Positions 15,713 through 22,427 of a stretch of 44,356 nt of DNA are shown one piece after another; position 1 is the stretch's first letter; every line of letters starts with the position of its first letter. This DNA comes from Bacteroidales bacterium (GTDB lineage: Bacteria > Bacteroidota > Bacteroidia > Bacteroidales > UBA932), in assembly GCA_017453565.1 (NCBI GenBank), contig JAFTEQ010000002.1:1-44356 (forward strand), read 5' to 3'. A model generated the notes under the pieces. That model did no database searches and had not been told where the DNA came from. It worked only from the letters and a program-made list of their open reading frames with translations. The position numbers and the translations under genes were made by a program.

Positions 15713-17068
15713 ATGGACAAGTTTACCCGAAATTACGTGGACAGTTTCATGGCCGATCTCATCGCCCGCAATCCCGGCGAGAAGGAGTTTCACCAGGCTG
15801 TCCGTGAAGTTGTTGAAAGTGTGGCCTCCTACGTGACGGCCTACCCCCACCTGATAGATCTCAAGATCCTGGAACGGATGACCGAACCCGAGCGGGTCAT
15901 CATCTTCCGTGTCCCCTGGACCGACGACCGGGGCAAGGTGCAGATCAACCGCGGCTACCGGGTGCAGATGAACAGCGCCCTGGGTCCCTACAAGGGCGGT
16001 ATCCGTTTCCATAACAGCGTGAACCTCAGTATCATGAAGTTCCTTGCCTTCGAGCAGATCTTCAAGAACAGCCTCACCACCCTGCCCATGGGCGGTGCGA
16101 AGGGCGGTTCCGACTTCAGCCCGCGCGGCAAGTCCGACGCCGAGGTGATGCGCTTCTGCCAGAGCTTCATGACCGAACTGCAGCGCCATATCGGCCAGGA
16201 CACCGATGTGCCAGCCGGCGATATCGGCGTGGGTGGCCGTGAGATCGGCTTCCTGTTCGGCCAGTACAAGCGTCTGCGCGACGAGTTCACCGGAACCCTC
16301 ACCGGAAAGGGCCTCGCCTGGGGCGGCAGCCTGCTGCGTCCCGAGGCCACCGGTTTCGGTGCCTGCTACTTCGCCCAGGAGATGCTCGCCACCCGCGGCA
16401 AGTCATTCGAAGGCCAGACCGTGCTCATCTCGGGCGCGGGCAACGTGGCCCAGTATGCCGCCCGCAAGGCAATGGAACTGGGTGCCAAGGTGGTGACCCT
16501 GTCCGACTCCGACGGCTTCATCCACGATCCGGAAGGCCTTAACGAGGAGAAGTGGAAGTTCGTGATGGAACTCAAGAACATCCGCCGCGGCCGCATCAGC
16601 GAATACGCCGAAAAGTATCCTTCGGCCAAGTATTATCCCGGAGAGCGTCCCTGGAGGATTCCCTGCGACATCGCCATGCCCTGCGCTACCCAGAACGAGA
16701 TCGAGGAAGCCGACGCGCGCAAACTCGTTGAAGGCGGCTGCTACTGCGTGACGGAAGGGGCCAACATGCCCACTACGCCGGAGGCCATCGCAGTGTTCCA
16801 GTCGGCCAAACTGCTGTACTCCCCGGGTAAGGCTTCCAACGCCGGCGGCGTGGCGACCTCGGGCCTCGAAATGACCCAGAACTCCATCCGGCAGCACTGG
16901 ACGGCCGAAGAGGTGGATGCCCATCTGCACCGTATCATGTCCGACATCCACGCTTCCTGCATCAAGTACGGCAAGGAGGAAGACGGTTATATCAATTATG
17001 TGAAGGGCGCCAACATCGCCGGTTTCATCAAGGTGGCCGGTGCGATGGTGGACCAGGGCCTCGTCTAG
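15713..17068 (+). CDS. gdhA: NADP-type glutamate dehydrogenase
   Basis: GdhA makes glutamate from 2-oxoglutarate and ammonia. The 451-residue protein follows the hexameric class closely. The substrate site carries K94 (GPYKGG), K118 (FKNS) and K130 (MGGAKGGSDF), and DTDVPAGDIGVGGREIG is conserved. A Rossmann motif GAGNVAQYA lies near 240. NADP preference is inferred from closeness to E. coli GdhA; I did not see a decisive residue. The start at 15713 (MDKFTRNYVD) is preferred over a TTG at 15686, which overlaps the -7 box. The PPDK-like gene follows after 13 bases. Confidence 0.95.
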   Translation: MDKFTRNYVDSFMADLIARNPGEKEFHQAVREVVESVASYVTAYPHLIDLKILERMTEPERVIIFRVPWTDDRGKVQINRGYRVQMNSALGPYKGGIRFHNSVNLSIMKFLAFEQIFKNSLTTLPMGGAKGGSDFSPRGKSDAEVMRFCQSFMTELQRHIGQDTDVPAGDIGVGGREIGFLFGQYKRLRDEFTGTLTGKGLAWGGSLLRPEATGFGACYFAQEMLATRGKSFEGQTVLISGAGNVAQYAARKAMELGAKVVTLSDSDGFIHDPEGLNEEKWKFVMELKNIRRGRISEYAEKYPSAKYYPGERPWRIPCDIAMPCATQNEIEEADARKLVEGGCYCVTEGANMPTTPEAIAVFQSAKLLYSPGKASNAGGVATSGLEMTQNSIRQHWTAEEVDAHLHRIMSDIHASCIKYGKEEDGYINYVKGANIAGFIKVAGAMVDQGLV

Positions 17069-17081
17069 CCGCACGCACGGA

Positions 17082-20030
17082 ATGGGCAGCACCGCAACCG
17101 ATTACGCCTCGCTCATGAGCCGCCGCATCCGGCGGATCCTGCTGGTATGCAACAACTACGACTCCTACTCGCTCGAGGAGGACGGTCGGATCGAGGTGCA
17201 GATCACCCGGGAGTACAACGAACTCAACCTGAGCAATCCGCCCCGTATCGTGCGGGCGGAATCCACGGTGGAAGCCCTCTCGCTCCTGGAAGCGGGCGAG
17301 GGCTTCGACCTGGTGCTCACCACCTACAACGTGGGGGAGGTGAGCGTCTTCGACTTTGCGCGCAAGGTCAAGGAATACAATGCGCAGACCGCCGTGGTGC
17401 TGCTTACCGCCTTCTCGCGCGAACTCTACCGTCAGATTGAGGAGGGCGATACGAGCAGCGTCGATTTCGTGTTCTGCTGGAACAACTCCACCGACCTGCT
17501 CATTGCCATCATCAAACTCCTGGAAGACCGGCTCAACGCCGACCATGACATCCTGGAGGCCGGCGTGCAGGCCATCCTGCTGGTCGAGGACTCGGTGCGC
17601 TACTATTCCACCTATCTGCCGCTGCTCTACAAGCTGGTGCTGCAGCAGAATATCGTGGCGGTGCGGGAAACCCTCAACGAGAATCAGCAGATGGTGCGCA
17701 AGCGCGCCCGTCCGAAGATCCTGATGGCCACCACCTACGAGGACGCCGTAGCCCTCTATGAGCGCTACAAGGGCAACCTCCTGGGCATCATCTCCGATAT
17801 CGGTTTCGTGCTGCACCGGGGCGACCGGCCCCAGGACGAGAAGCTCGACGCGGGCCTCGACCTCTGCCAGCTGGTGCGGAGCGACAATCCCAAGATGCCC
17901 TTCCTGCTGCAGAGTTCGCAGGAGAGTATGCGGGCCGAGGCCGAGCGGCTCAAGGCGGGTTTCGTGGTGAAGAAATCGAAGACCCTCACCCACGAGCTTT
18001 CGGAATACATCGGCCGGGAATTCGGTTTCGGCGACTTCGTGGTGAAGGACCCGAATACCGGTGAAGAGACCGGCCGCGCCTCCGACCTCTTTGGCGTGGA
18101 GCGCCTCCTTGGGCAGATTACCGATGCCGAACTGCACCATCTTTTCAGCAACAACTACCTGTCGAAGTGGCTGTTGGCCCGGGGTATTTTCTCCGTGGGC
18201 CGGCTCCTGCGTCCCATGACCCTGAGCCAGGTGCCCGATGCACGCTCGGTGGTGGTGAACGCCATCCACGACTACCGTGTGCGGGAAGGGCTGGGCGCCG
18301 TGGCGCGCTTCGACGCCTCGGTCTACAACGACGCCATCCGTTTCGCCCGCCTGGGCGACGGCTCCATGGGCGGAAAGGCCCGCGGCCTCGCCTTCCTGAA
18401 CCATATCCTGCAGAAATACAACCTCTACGATGCCTGGGAGGGCGTACGCGTGCTGGTGCCGCGCAGTTTCGTGGTCACTACGGTCTATTTCGACCAGTTC
18501 ATCCTGGAGAACGGCCTTCAGTACGTGATCAATTCCGACCTTTCCGACGCGGAAATCCTCTCCGAGTTCGTGGCGAGCACCCTGCCCGCCGAGCTCACCG
18601 AGGCGCTCAAGGTCTTCCTGCGGCACATCCGCAAACCCCTTGCGGTGCGCTCTTCGTCCAAGTTGGAAGACTCGTACTATCAGCCGTTTGCGGGCGTGTA
18701 TTCCACCTACATGATCCCTCATACCGATAACGAGGACCAGCAGCTGCGTCTGCTCACCAAGGCCATCAAGAGCGTCTACGCTTCGGTCTATTTCGCCTCG
18801 TCGAGGGGATACATCACCGCAACGGCCAACGTCATCTCGGAAGAGAAGATGGCCATCCTCATCCAGGAGGTGTGCGGCAGCGAGGACGACGGATACTACT
18901 TCCCCACGCTTTCGGGTGTGGCGCGTTCCCTCAACTTCTATCCGCTGGGCTATGAGAAGGCCGACGAGGGTATCGTCAAGCTCGCGTTCGGCCTGGGCAA
19001 GGCCGTGGTGGACGGCGACCAGGTGCTCCGTTTCTCTCCCGATTATCCGCAGCACGTGCTGCAGACCTCCACGCCCGAACTGGCCATGCGGGATACGCAG
19101 AAGGAGATGTACGCCCTCAACCTCCAGCCCGACCGTTTCAAGACTTCGGTCGACGACGCGGTGAACCTGGAGCGCATTCCCATCGCCGATTGCAAGCGTT
19201 TCCGGAACCTGCGTTACGTGGTCTCCACCTACGACTACGAGAATCAGCGTCTGGTCGACTCTCCGGTCCCCGAGGGGCCTAAGTTCGTGACCTTCGCGCA
19301 CATCCTCAAATACGACACCTTCCCGCTCGCGTCCATCCTCAGGCGCCTGCTCGACATTGCCCGCGACGAGATGAAGTGCGGTGTGGAGATCGAGTTCGCA
19401 GCCGACCTCGACCGCTCCGACGAAGACGCCGCGCCCGCCGAGTTCAATGTGCTGCAGATCAGGCCCATATCGGTCGACAGCCGGAATGCGTCGGTCAACT
19501 GGGACGAGGTGGATTGCTCCCATCCGCTGCTCTCTTCCGCCTGCGCCCTCGGGACGGGTTGGATCCGGGAAGTGTCGGATGTGGTGTACCTCAAGCCCGG
19601 AGCGTTCGACACGGTGCGGACGCGTGAGATGGCCGAGGAGGTGACCGCCGTCAACGCCCGGCTGCGTGCCGAGGGACGCGGATATGTGCTCATCGGTTTC
19701 GGGCGCTGGGGCTCCAGCATCCCGTCACTGGGCGTACCCGTACGCTGGGGCGACATTTCGGAAGCCAAGGTGCTGGTGGAGTGTGCGCTGGAGCGGTTCC
19801 GCGTAGATCCGAGCCAGGGGACGCACTTCTTCCAGAACATGACTTCCTTCAATGTGGGTTATGTGAACGTGGATTCGTTCGCCCGGGCCGATTCGCTCGA
19901 TTTTGCACGGCTCGACGCCCTTCCTGCCGTTGAAGAAACGGAGTTCCTGCGGCATGTGCGTTTCGAGCGTCCGCTCTCCATCTGCGTAGATGGCCGCGAG
20001 AACCGCGCCCTCATTAAAGAAGCGCAGTAG
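17082..20030 (+). CDS. receiver-like domains fused to a PPDK/PEP-synthase ATP-grasp domain
   Basis: This 982-residue protein has three parts. Residues 18-150 look like a degenerate receiver fold: ILLV at 19-22, but T80 where the phospho-Asp is expected. Residues 162-320 are a second receiver-like domain with LLVEDS (166-171), a candidate phospho-Asp D239 and K297/K298. Residues 415-800 are a PPDK N-terminal (PF01326-type) ATP-grasp domain: GSMGGKARGLAFLN (427-440), LAVRSSSKLED (520-530), the FAGVYSTYM stretch, MAILIQEV (590-597), GLGKAVVDGD and LQIRPI (791-796). The swivelling phospho-His domain and the PEP barrel are absent. It is probably a phosphotransferase acting on a separate partner; neighbouring gdhA hints at carbon/nitrogen control, but that is inference. 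Confidence 0.85.
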   Translation: MGSTATDYASLMSRRIRRILLVCNNYDSYSLEEDGRIEVQITREYNELNLSNPPRIVRAESTVEALSLLEAGEGFDLVLTTYNVGEVSVFDFARKVKEYNAQTAVVLLTAFSRELYRQIEEGDTSSVDFVFCWNNSTDLLIAIIKLLEDRLNADHDILEAGVQAILLVEDSVRYYSTYLPLLYKLVLQQNIVAVRETLNENQQMVRKRARPKILMATTYEDAVALYERYKGNLLGIISDIGFVLHRGDRPQDEKLDAGLDLCQLVRSDNPKMPFLLQSSQESMRAEAERLKAGFVVKKSKTLTHELSEYIGREFGFGDFVVKDPNTGEETGRASDLFGVERLLGQITDAELHHLFSNNYLSKWLLARGIFSVGRLLRPMTLSQVPDARSVVVNAIHDYRVREGLGAVARFDASVYNDAIRFARLGDGSMGGKARGLAFLNHILQKYNLYDAWEGVRVLVPRSFVVTTVYFDQFILENGLQYVINSDLSDAEILSEFVASTLPAELTEALKVFLRHIRKPLAVRSSSKLEDSYYQPFAGVYSTYMIPHTDNEDQQLRLLTKAIKSVYASVYFASSRGYITATANVISEEKMAILIQEVCGSEDDGYYFPTLSGVARSLNFYPLGYEKADEGIVKLAFGLGKAVVDGDQVLRFSPDYPQHVLQTSTPELAMRDTQKEMYALNLQPDRFKTSVDDAVNLERIPIADCKRFRNLRYVVSTYDYENQRLVDSPVPEGPKFVTFAHILKYDTFPLASILRRLLDIARDEMKCGVEIEFAADLDRSDEDAAPAEFNVLQIRPISVDSRNASVNWDEVDCSHPLLSSACALGTGWIREVSDVVYLKPGAFDTVRTREMAEEVTAVNARLRAEGRGYVLIGFGRWGSSIPSLGVPVRWGDISEAKVLVECALERFRVDPSQGTHFFQNMTSFNVGYVNVDSFARADSLDFARLDALPAVEETEFLRHVRFERPLSICVDGRENRALIKEAQ

Positions 20031-20610
20031 CCCTGTCTGTGTAAAGGATTCCGTCCAGGTGGTCGGTCTCATGCTGGAAGATCACGGCCGTGAATCCCTG
20101 GATGCGTTCTGTGGTGTCTTTCAGCGTTTTCGGAGAAAGATAGCTGATGTCGATGTCGCGCCAGCGCGGCACCTCTCCCCGTTTGCCCGGAACCGACAGG
20201 CAGCCCTCGCGGCCGGGTTCTTTTTCGCCCCGCGTGGCGGTGATGCGGATGTCGGGATAGACCTCGAAGGGCTCTCCCTCCTTGTCGAAGCGCTGCAAGG
20301 CCACGATCCTTCTGCCCAGGCCCACCTGAGGTCCCGCGATGCCCACGCCGTCCTGTTCGGGCGAGGTCACGGTGGCAATCATCAGCGCCGCCAGTTTGCG
20401 GTATTCCTCGCTCGCCACGGCCCTGGGGCCGAGGTCACGCACTGTCTGGCGGAGGAACAGCGAATCCTGCGGGTCGTTCACGGTGAGCACCCGCAAGGTG
20501 GGGGCGTCCCCGGAAATGAGGGCCCGTTCAGCCTCGGTCCAGACCGGCTCGCCCTTGCAGGCGAAGAGGAGCGCCGCAGCGGGCAGCAGAAGGAAGAATC
20601 TTGTACGCAT
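20014..20610 (-). CDS. lipoprotein peptide deformylase
   Basis: The 198-residue protein has all three deformylase motifs: GVGIAGPQVG (88-97; the usual second Ala is Gly), EGCLSVPG (135-142, metal ligand C137) and HETDH (180-184). Ahead of them stands a lipoprotein signal peptide, MRTRFFLLLPAAALLFAC, with lipobox Cys18. The enzyme would thus face the periplasm, where formyl-Met chains on ribosomes are not available. The start at 20610 is the first Met of the signal and follows a TATATTTG box; an upstream Met would lie on the promoter. Its 3' end overlaps the converging PPDK-like gene by 17 bases. Substrate unknown. Confidence 0.9.
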   Translation of the reverse strand: MRTRFFLLLPAAALLFACKGEPVWTEAERALISGDAPTLRVLTVNDPQDSLFLRQTVRDLGPRAVASEEYRKLAALMIATVTSPEQDGVGIAGPQVGLGRRIVALQRFDKEGEPFEVYPDIRITATRGEKEPGREGCLSVPGKRGEVPRWRDIDISYLSPKTLKDTTERIQGFTAVIFQHETDHLDGILYTDRATALL

Positions 20611-20630
20611 ATCGTTTCTGGCTTGACAGG

Positions 20631-20638
20631 CAAATATA
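20631..20638 (-). promoter_or_regulatory. -7 box of the lipoprotein deformylase
   Basis: The minus strand reads TATATTTG about 20 bases before the ATG at 20610, a normal leader length. It supports the chosen start codon. No clear -33 box. Confidence 0.6.
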
Positions 20639-20643
20639 CGCAA

Positions 20644-20960
20644 AAAGCGGCATATTCGCGGCCCGGTACTTCCGCCATGGCGGACTCCATTCTCGCATCT
20701 GGTCTTAGGGGGCGCTGCCCCCTTACCCGCTCACGTCCGCTGGCGCTTCGTTCGCTACCCCCGCGGCTCCCGAGCTACCGACATCGCGCTGGCGCTCCGT
20801 CCCGCTCTCCGCCGGGCGGTCTGAGGACCGCCGGTTGCCCACCCTCCGGGAGCCTGGCGGCCCGGCCTTCCACCGGGGCTCCTTCCATTCTCGCATCCTG
20901 CGTCCCCGCTGCGCGGGAACTTGTCTGCTGCGGGTGAGAGTCGCCCCTAACGGAAGGCCG
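20644..20960. repeat. GC-rich palindrome-dense intergenic repeat region
   Basis: This stretch has no recognisable gene. It holds short hairpins: GGGGGC/GCCCCC around a 3-base loop (20708-20722), GGCGGTC/GACCGCC (20815-20821 and 20826-20832) and CCCGC/GCGGG near 20910. The 14-base sequence TCCATTCTCGCATC occurs at 20686-20699 and again at 20884-20897, suggesting two copies of a repeat boundary. Frames running through it encode low-complexity R/P/G-rich peptides and are rejected. It looks like clustered REP-type repeats. Confidence 0.6.
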
Positions 20961-20988
20961 GTGCCGCCGAGCATCCTGTTTTTGTGGA

Positions 20989-21110
20989 GGTTAAGTGGCT
21001 GTATTCCAGCCGATTGAGTGAATATTGGCCCCCTCGAAAAAGGAGGGCCGAAGGTTAAGTATTTTGCTGATTAATAGCCGTTTATCCTCCACGGCAAATA
21101 TGACTTAACC
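20989..21110. repeat. AT-richer spacer with three copies of GGTTAAGT
   Basis: GGTTAAGT lies at 20989-20996 and 21053-21060, and its inverse ACTTAACC at 21103-21110. A small hairpin CCCTC/GAGGG (21031-21035 and 21043-21047) lies between the first two. No coding sequence is seen. The copies mark sub-blocks of the accessory region; meaning unknown. Confidence 0.4.
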
Positions 21111-21142
21111 GGTAGGTCCGCGGGTGTTTGTGCCGACCTACC
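21111..21142. repeat. hairpin 1 of a row of three
   Basis: GGTAGGTC (21111-21118) is perfectly complementary to GACCTACC (21135-21142), with a 16-base loop. It begins directly after the ACTTAACC copy. No T-run follows, so it is unlikely to be a terminator. Confidence 0.55.
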
Positions 21143-21158
21143 ACCTGGGTTTTCGCCT

Positions 21159-21187
21159 GGTGAGCGATAACGTCCTTTCTGCTCACC
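21159..21187. repeat. hairpin 2 of a row of three (GGTGAGC stem)
   Basis: GGTGAGC (21159-21165) pairs with GCTCACC (21181-21187) around a 15-base loop; one more C-G pair is possible outside a wobble. The same stem with the same loop length recurs 51 bases downstream. Confidence 0.6.
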
Positions 21188-21209
21188 GGTATCCTCGGGA
21201 GATGGGCGT

Positions 21210-21238
21210 GGTGAGCAAATAAGCCTCTCTCGCTCACC
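21210..21238. repeat. hairpin 3 of a row of three (GGTGAGC stem)
   Basis: GGTGAGC (21210-21216) pairs with GCTCACC (21232-21238) around a 15-base loop. Stem and loop length equal those of the hairpin 51 bases upstream, while the loop sequences differ. Confidence 0.6.
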
Positions 21239-21282
21239 GAGACGGGCCGCCGCGAGGAGGGCCTTTCCCAGAGCCCCCACAG

Positions 21283-21546
21283 CGGCGTCTCTTGTTTGAG
21301 TCGGCGGATATTGCTACCTTTACGCCGGAAGAACGCATCAGATACCAGAACGACATGACCACGGAACGCGACATACGCAACCAGATTGCCTTTGCTGAAA
21401 AGAAGGGCATTAAGAAAGGTGAAGCCAGAGGCGAACGAAATCGCAGCATTGCCATTGCCCGAGAAATGCTTTCAGATGGATTGCCCGCAGATATGGTCTC
21501 CAAGTATACCGGCTTGACGTGTGAGGAAATACAAGCGCTGACATAA
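21283..21546 (+). pseudogene. 3' remnant of Rpn/PD-(D/E)XK transposase-like gene
   Basis: The frame keeps only the C-terminal part of an Rpn-type recombination-promoting nuclease. LLFESADIATFTPEERIRY corresponds to the end of the nuclease region, KKGIKKGEARGE to the basic KxG-type linker, and MLSDGLPADMVSKYTGLTCEEIQ to the terminal helix pair. About 85 residues remain of roughly 300, so the catalytic PD-(D/E)XK core is gone. No proper start exists: the first start-like codon is TTG at 21292, and the frame is closed upstream by a stop at 21220-21222. It is flanked by hairpins on both sides. Probably a relic, though a short expressed protein cannot be excluded. Confidence 0.75.
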
Positions 21547-21588
21547 CCGCGGCGATATGCGCAACTAGTTGCCTTTAGCCGGGGTTAT
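21543..21588. repeat. nested dyad at the end of the Rpn remnant
   Basis: ATAACC (21543-21548) pairs with GGTTAT (21583-21588), and the centre holds the perfect 12-base palindrome GCAACTAGTTGC (21561-21572). It covers the stop codon of the remnant. There is no T-run, so it may mark an element end rather than a terminator. Confidence 0.45.
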
Positions 21589-21589
21589 A

Positions 21590-21620
21590 TTGGAAGTCTA
21601 TGTTTTTTTTCGTAAGTTTG
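21590..21620 (+). promoter_or_regulatory. promoter of the zapA operon
   Basis: TTG (21590-21592), a 20-base spacer and TAAGTTTG (21613-21620) match the Bacteroidota consensus. The leader to the ATG at 21646 is about 20 bases. Confidence 0.7.
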
Positions 21621-21645
21621 CACCAAAGTAGGTTTTTATTGCCGG

Positions 21646-21918
21646 ATGACACTTGAGGGTCTGAAAAAGAACATCGCCAAGTTGATCTCGCTCTACGAAG
21701 GTGAACGCCAGCGTGCCGACGGGCTCGCGGAGCGCCTCGCGCAGAGTCAGGAGGCTGTGGAAGCCTGCAAGACGCAGATAGCCGATTTGAACAGACAGAT
21801 AGACACCCAGAAGTTGAAGGGCGCCTTTATGGCCGAAGGCGGTAATGCCGAGGCCAGGGACCGCTTGAACAAGTTGATTCGGGAAATCGACAGGTGCATC
21901 GCACTGCTGGAGCATTAG
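21646..21918 (+). CDS. small coiled-coil protein upstream of zapA
   Basis: The 90-residue protein is almost wholly predicted helix with heptad-like spacing (LKKNIAKLISLYEGERQRADGLAERL, then AQSQEAVEACKTQIADLNRQI) and ends in RLNKLIREIDRCIALLEH. There is no signal peptide or membrane segment. It is the first gene of a unit with zapA, 3 bases apart. A ZapB-like or ZapA-partner role in Z-ring organisation would fit both shape and position, but I see no sequence match that proves it. Confidence 0.8.
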   Translation: MTLEGLKKNIAKLISLYEGERQRADGLAERLAQSQEAVEACKTQIADLNRQIDTQKLKGAFMAEGGNAEARDRLNKLIREIDRCIALLEH

Positions 21919-21921
21919 GGT

Positions 21922-22215
21922 ATGGAACAGAGCATCAAACTGAAGATTGCCGGCAAGGAATTCTCGCTCAAGGCCAAGAGCCCCGAGCAGGAGTCGCTGA
22001 TGCGCCGGGCGGCCGAACGCATCAATGCGAGCCTGGCCAAGTACGATGAGAAGTTCCCCCAGCTCGAGCGGGTCGACAAACTCATTTTCGTGGCCCTCAA
22101 CGAGTCGGTTTCGGCCCTTTCGCTCCGCGAGCAGTCGGAGCAGTCGACGGCCGGACTCGAGGCCCTTGCCGCATCGCTGGACGCCTATCTGAATGACATA
22201 AAGACCGACCGTTAG
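21922..22215 (+). CDS. zapA: cell division protein ZapA
   Basis: ZapA binds and bundles FtsZ filaments. The 97-residue protein begins with the typical ZapA strand pair ([31 protein letters not shown]), followed by a long helix for dimer/tetramer contacts ([19 protein letters not shown]). Length and layout match the short ZapA family. It lies between the coiled-coil gene and a probable 6S RNA gene, as zapA does in many bacteria. Confidence 0.9.
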   Translation: MEQSIKLKIAGKEFSLKAKSPEQESLMRRAAERINASLAKYDEKFPQLERVDKLIFVALNESVSALSLREQSEQSTAGLEALAASLDAYLNDIKTDR

Positions 22216-22231
22216 TTCCGTCCGCTGAAAC

Positions 22232-22391
22232 AACAAGTTCCAAGGAACCGGGTCGCTCGTGCCGGGGATGGCAGGCCTGCCGGACAGGAAGCCTGATACG
22301 GGGCGGAGCCCAAATCGTACAGAAATTATTTTCTGAGGGGAACTGGCGGTTTTGTATAGACAGCATCTGCGCAGCTTTGCGGGGATGCTGT
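22232..22391 (+). ncRNA. ssrS: probable 6S RNA
   Basis: The gap between zapA and rny has no frame worth calling but folds well. AAGTTCC near 22240 can pair with GGAACT near 22340 as a closing stem. An internal stem CGCTCGT pairs with ACGGGGCG with one bulge, and a long terminal stem contains GGCAGGCCTGCC. A small CAGAAA/TTTCTG hairpin lies on the 3' strand, as in the open bubble of 6S RNA. It ends in a strong terminator. Position after zapA is the conserved 6S site in many bacteria. 6S RNA binds housekeeping RNA polymerase in stationary phase. The 5' end is uncertain; no -7 box is clear upstream, so it may be processed from the zapA mRNA. Confidence 0.6.
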
Positions 22392-22399
22392 TTTTGTTT
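22360..22399 (+). terminator. terminator after the 6S-like RNA
   Basis: ACAGCATC (22360-22367) pairs with GATGCTGT (22384-22391), and the loop side can add CGCA/TGCG. TTTTTGTTT follows. It ends the zapA/6S transcript before rny. Confidence 0.85.
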
Positions 22400-22427
22400 G
22401 ACAAGTTTTGATAAAAAAAATAGAACT

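Noticed and set aside
17028..19523. 831-residue frame on the minus strand opposite the PPDK-like gene
   Set aside because: It mirrors the codon bias of the real gene and shows only H/G/V-rich sequence without a known domain.
19990..20937. 315-residue plus-strand frame over the deformylase and the repeats
   Set aside because: Antisense to three intact deformylase motifs and then runs into palindromic repeats.
20723..20974. 83-residue minus-strand frame in the palindromic region
   Set aside because: Low-complexity R/G/P-rich product of repeat DNA; no start signals or family.
21111..21238. CRISPR array
   Set aside because: Only two to three short dyads, no constant repeats of 23-40 bases and no cas genes.
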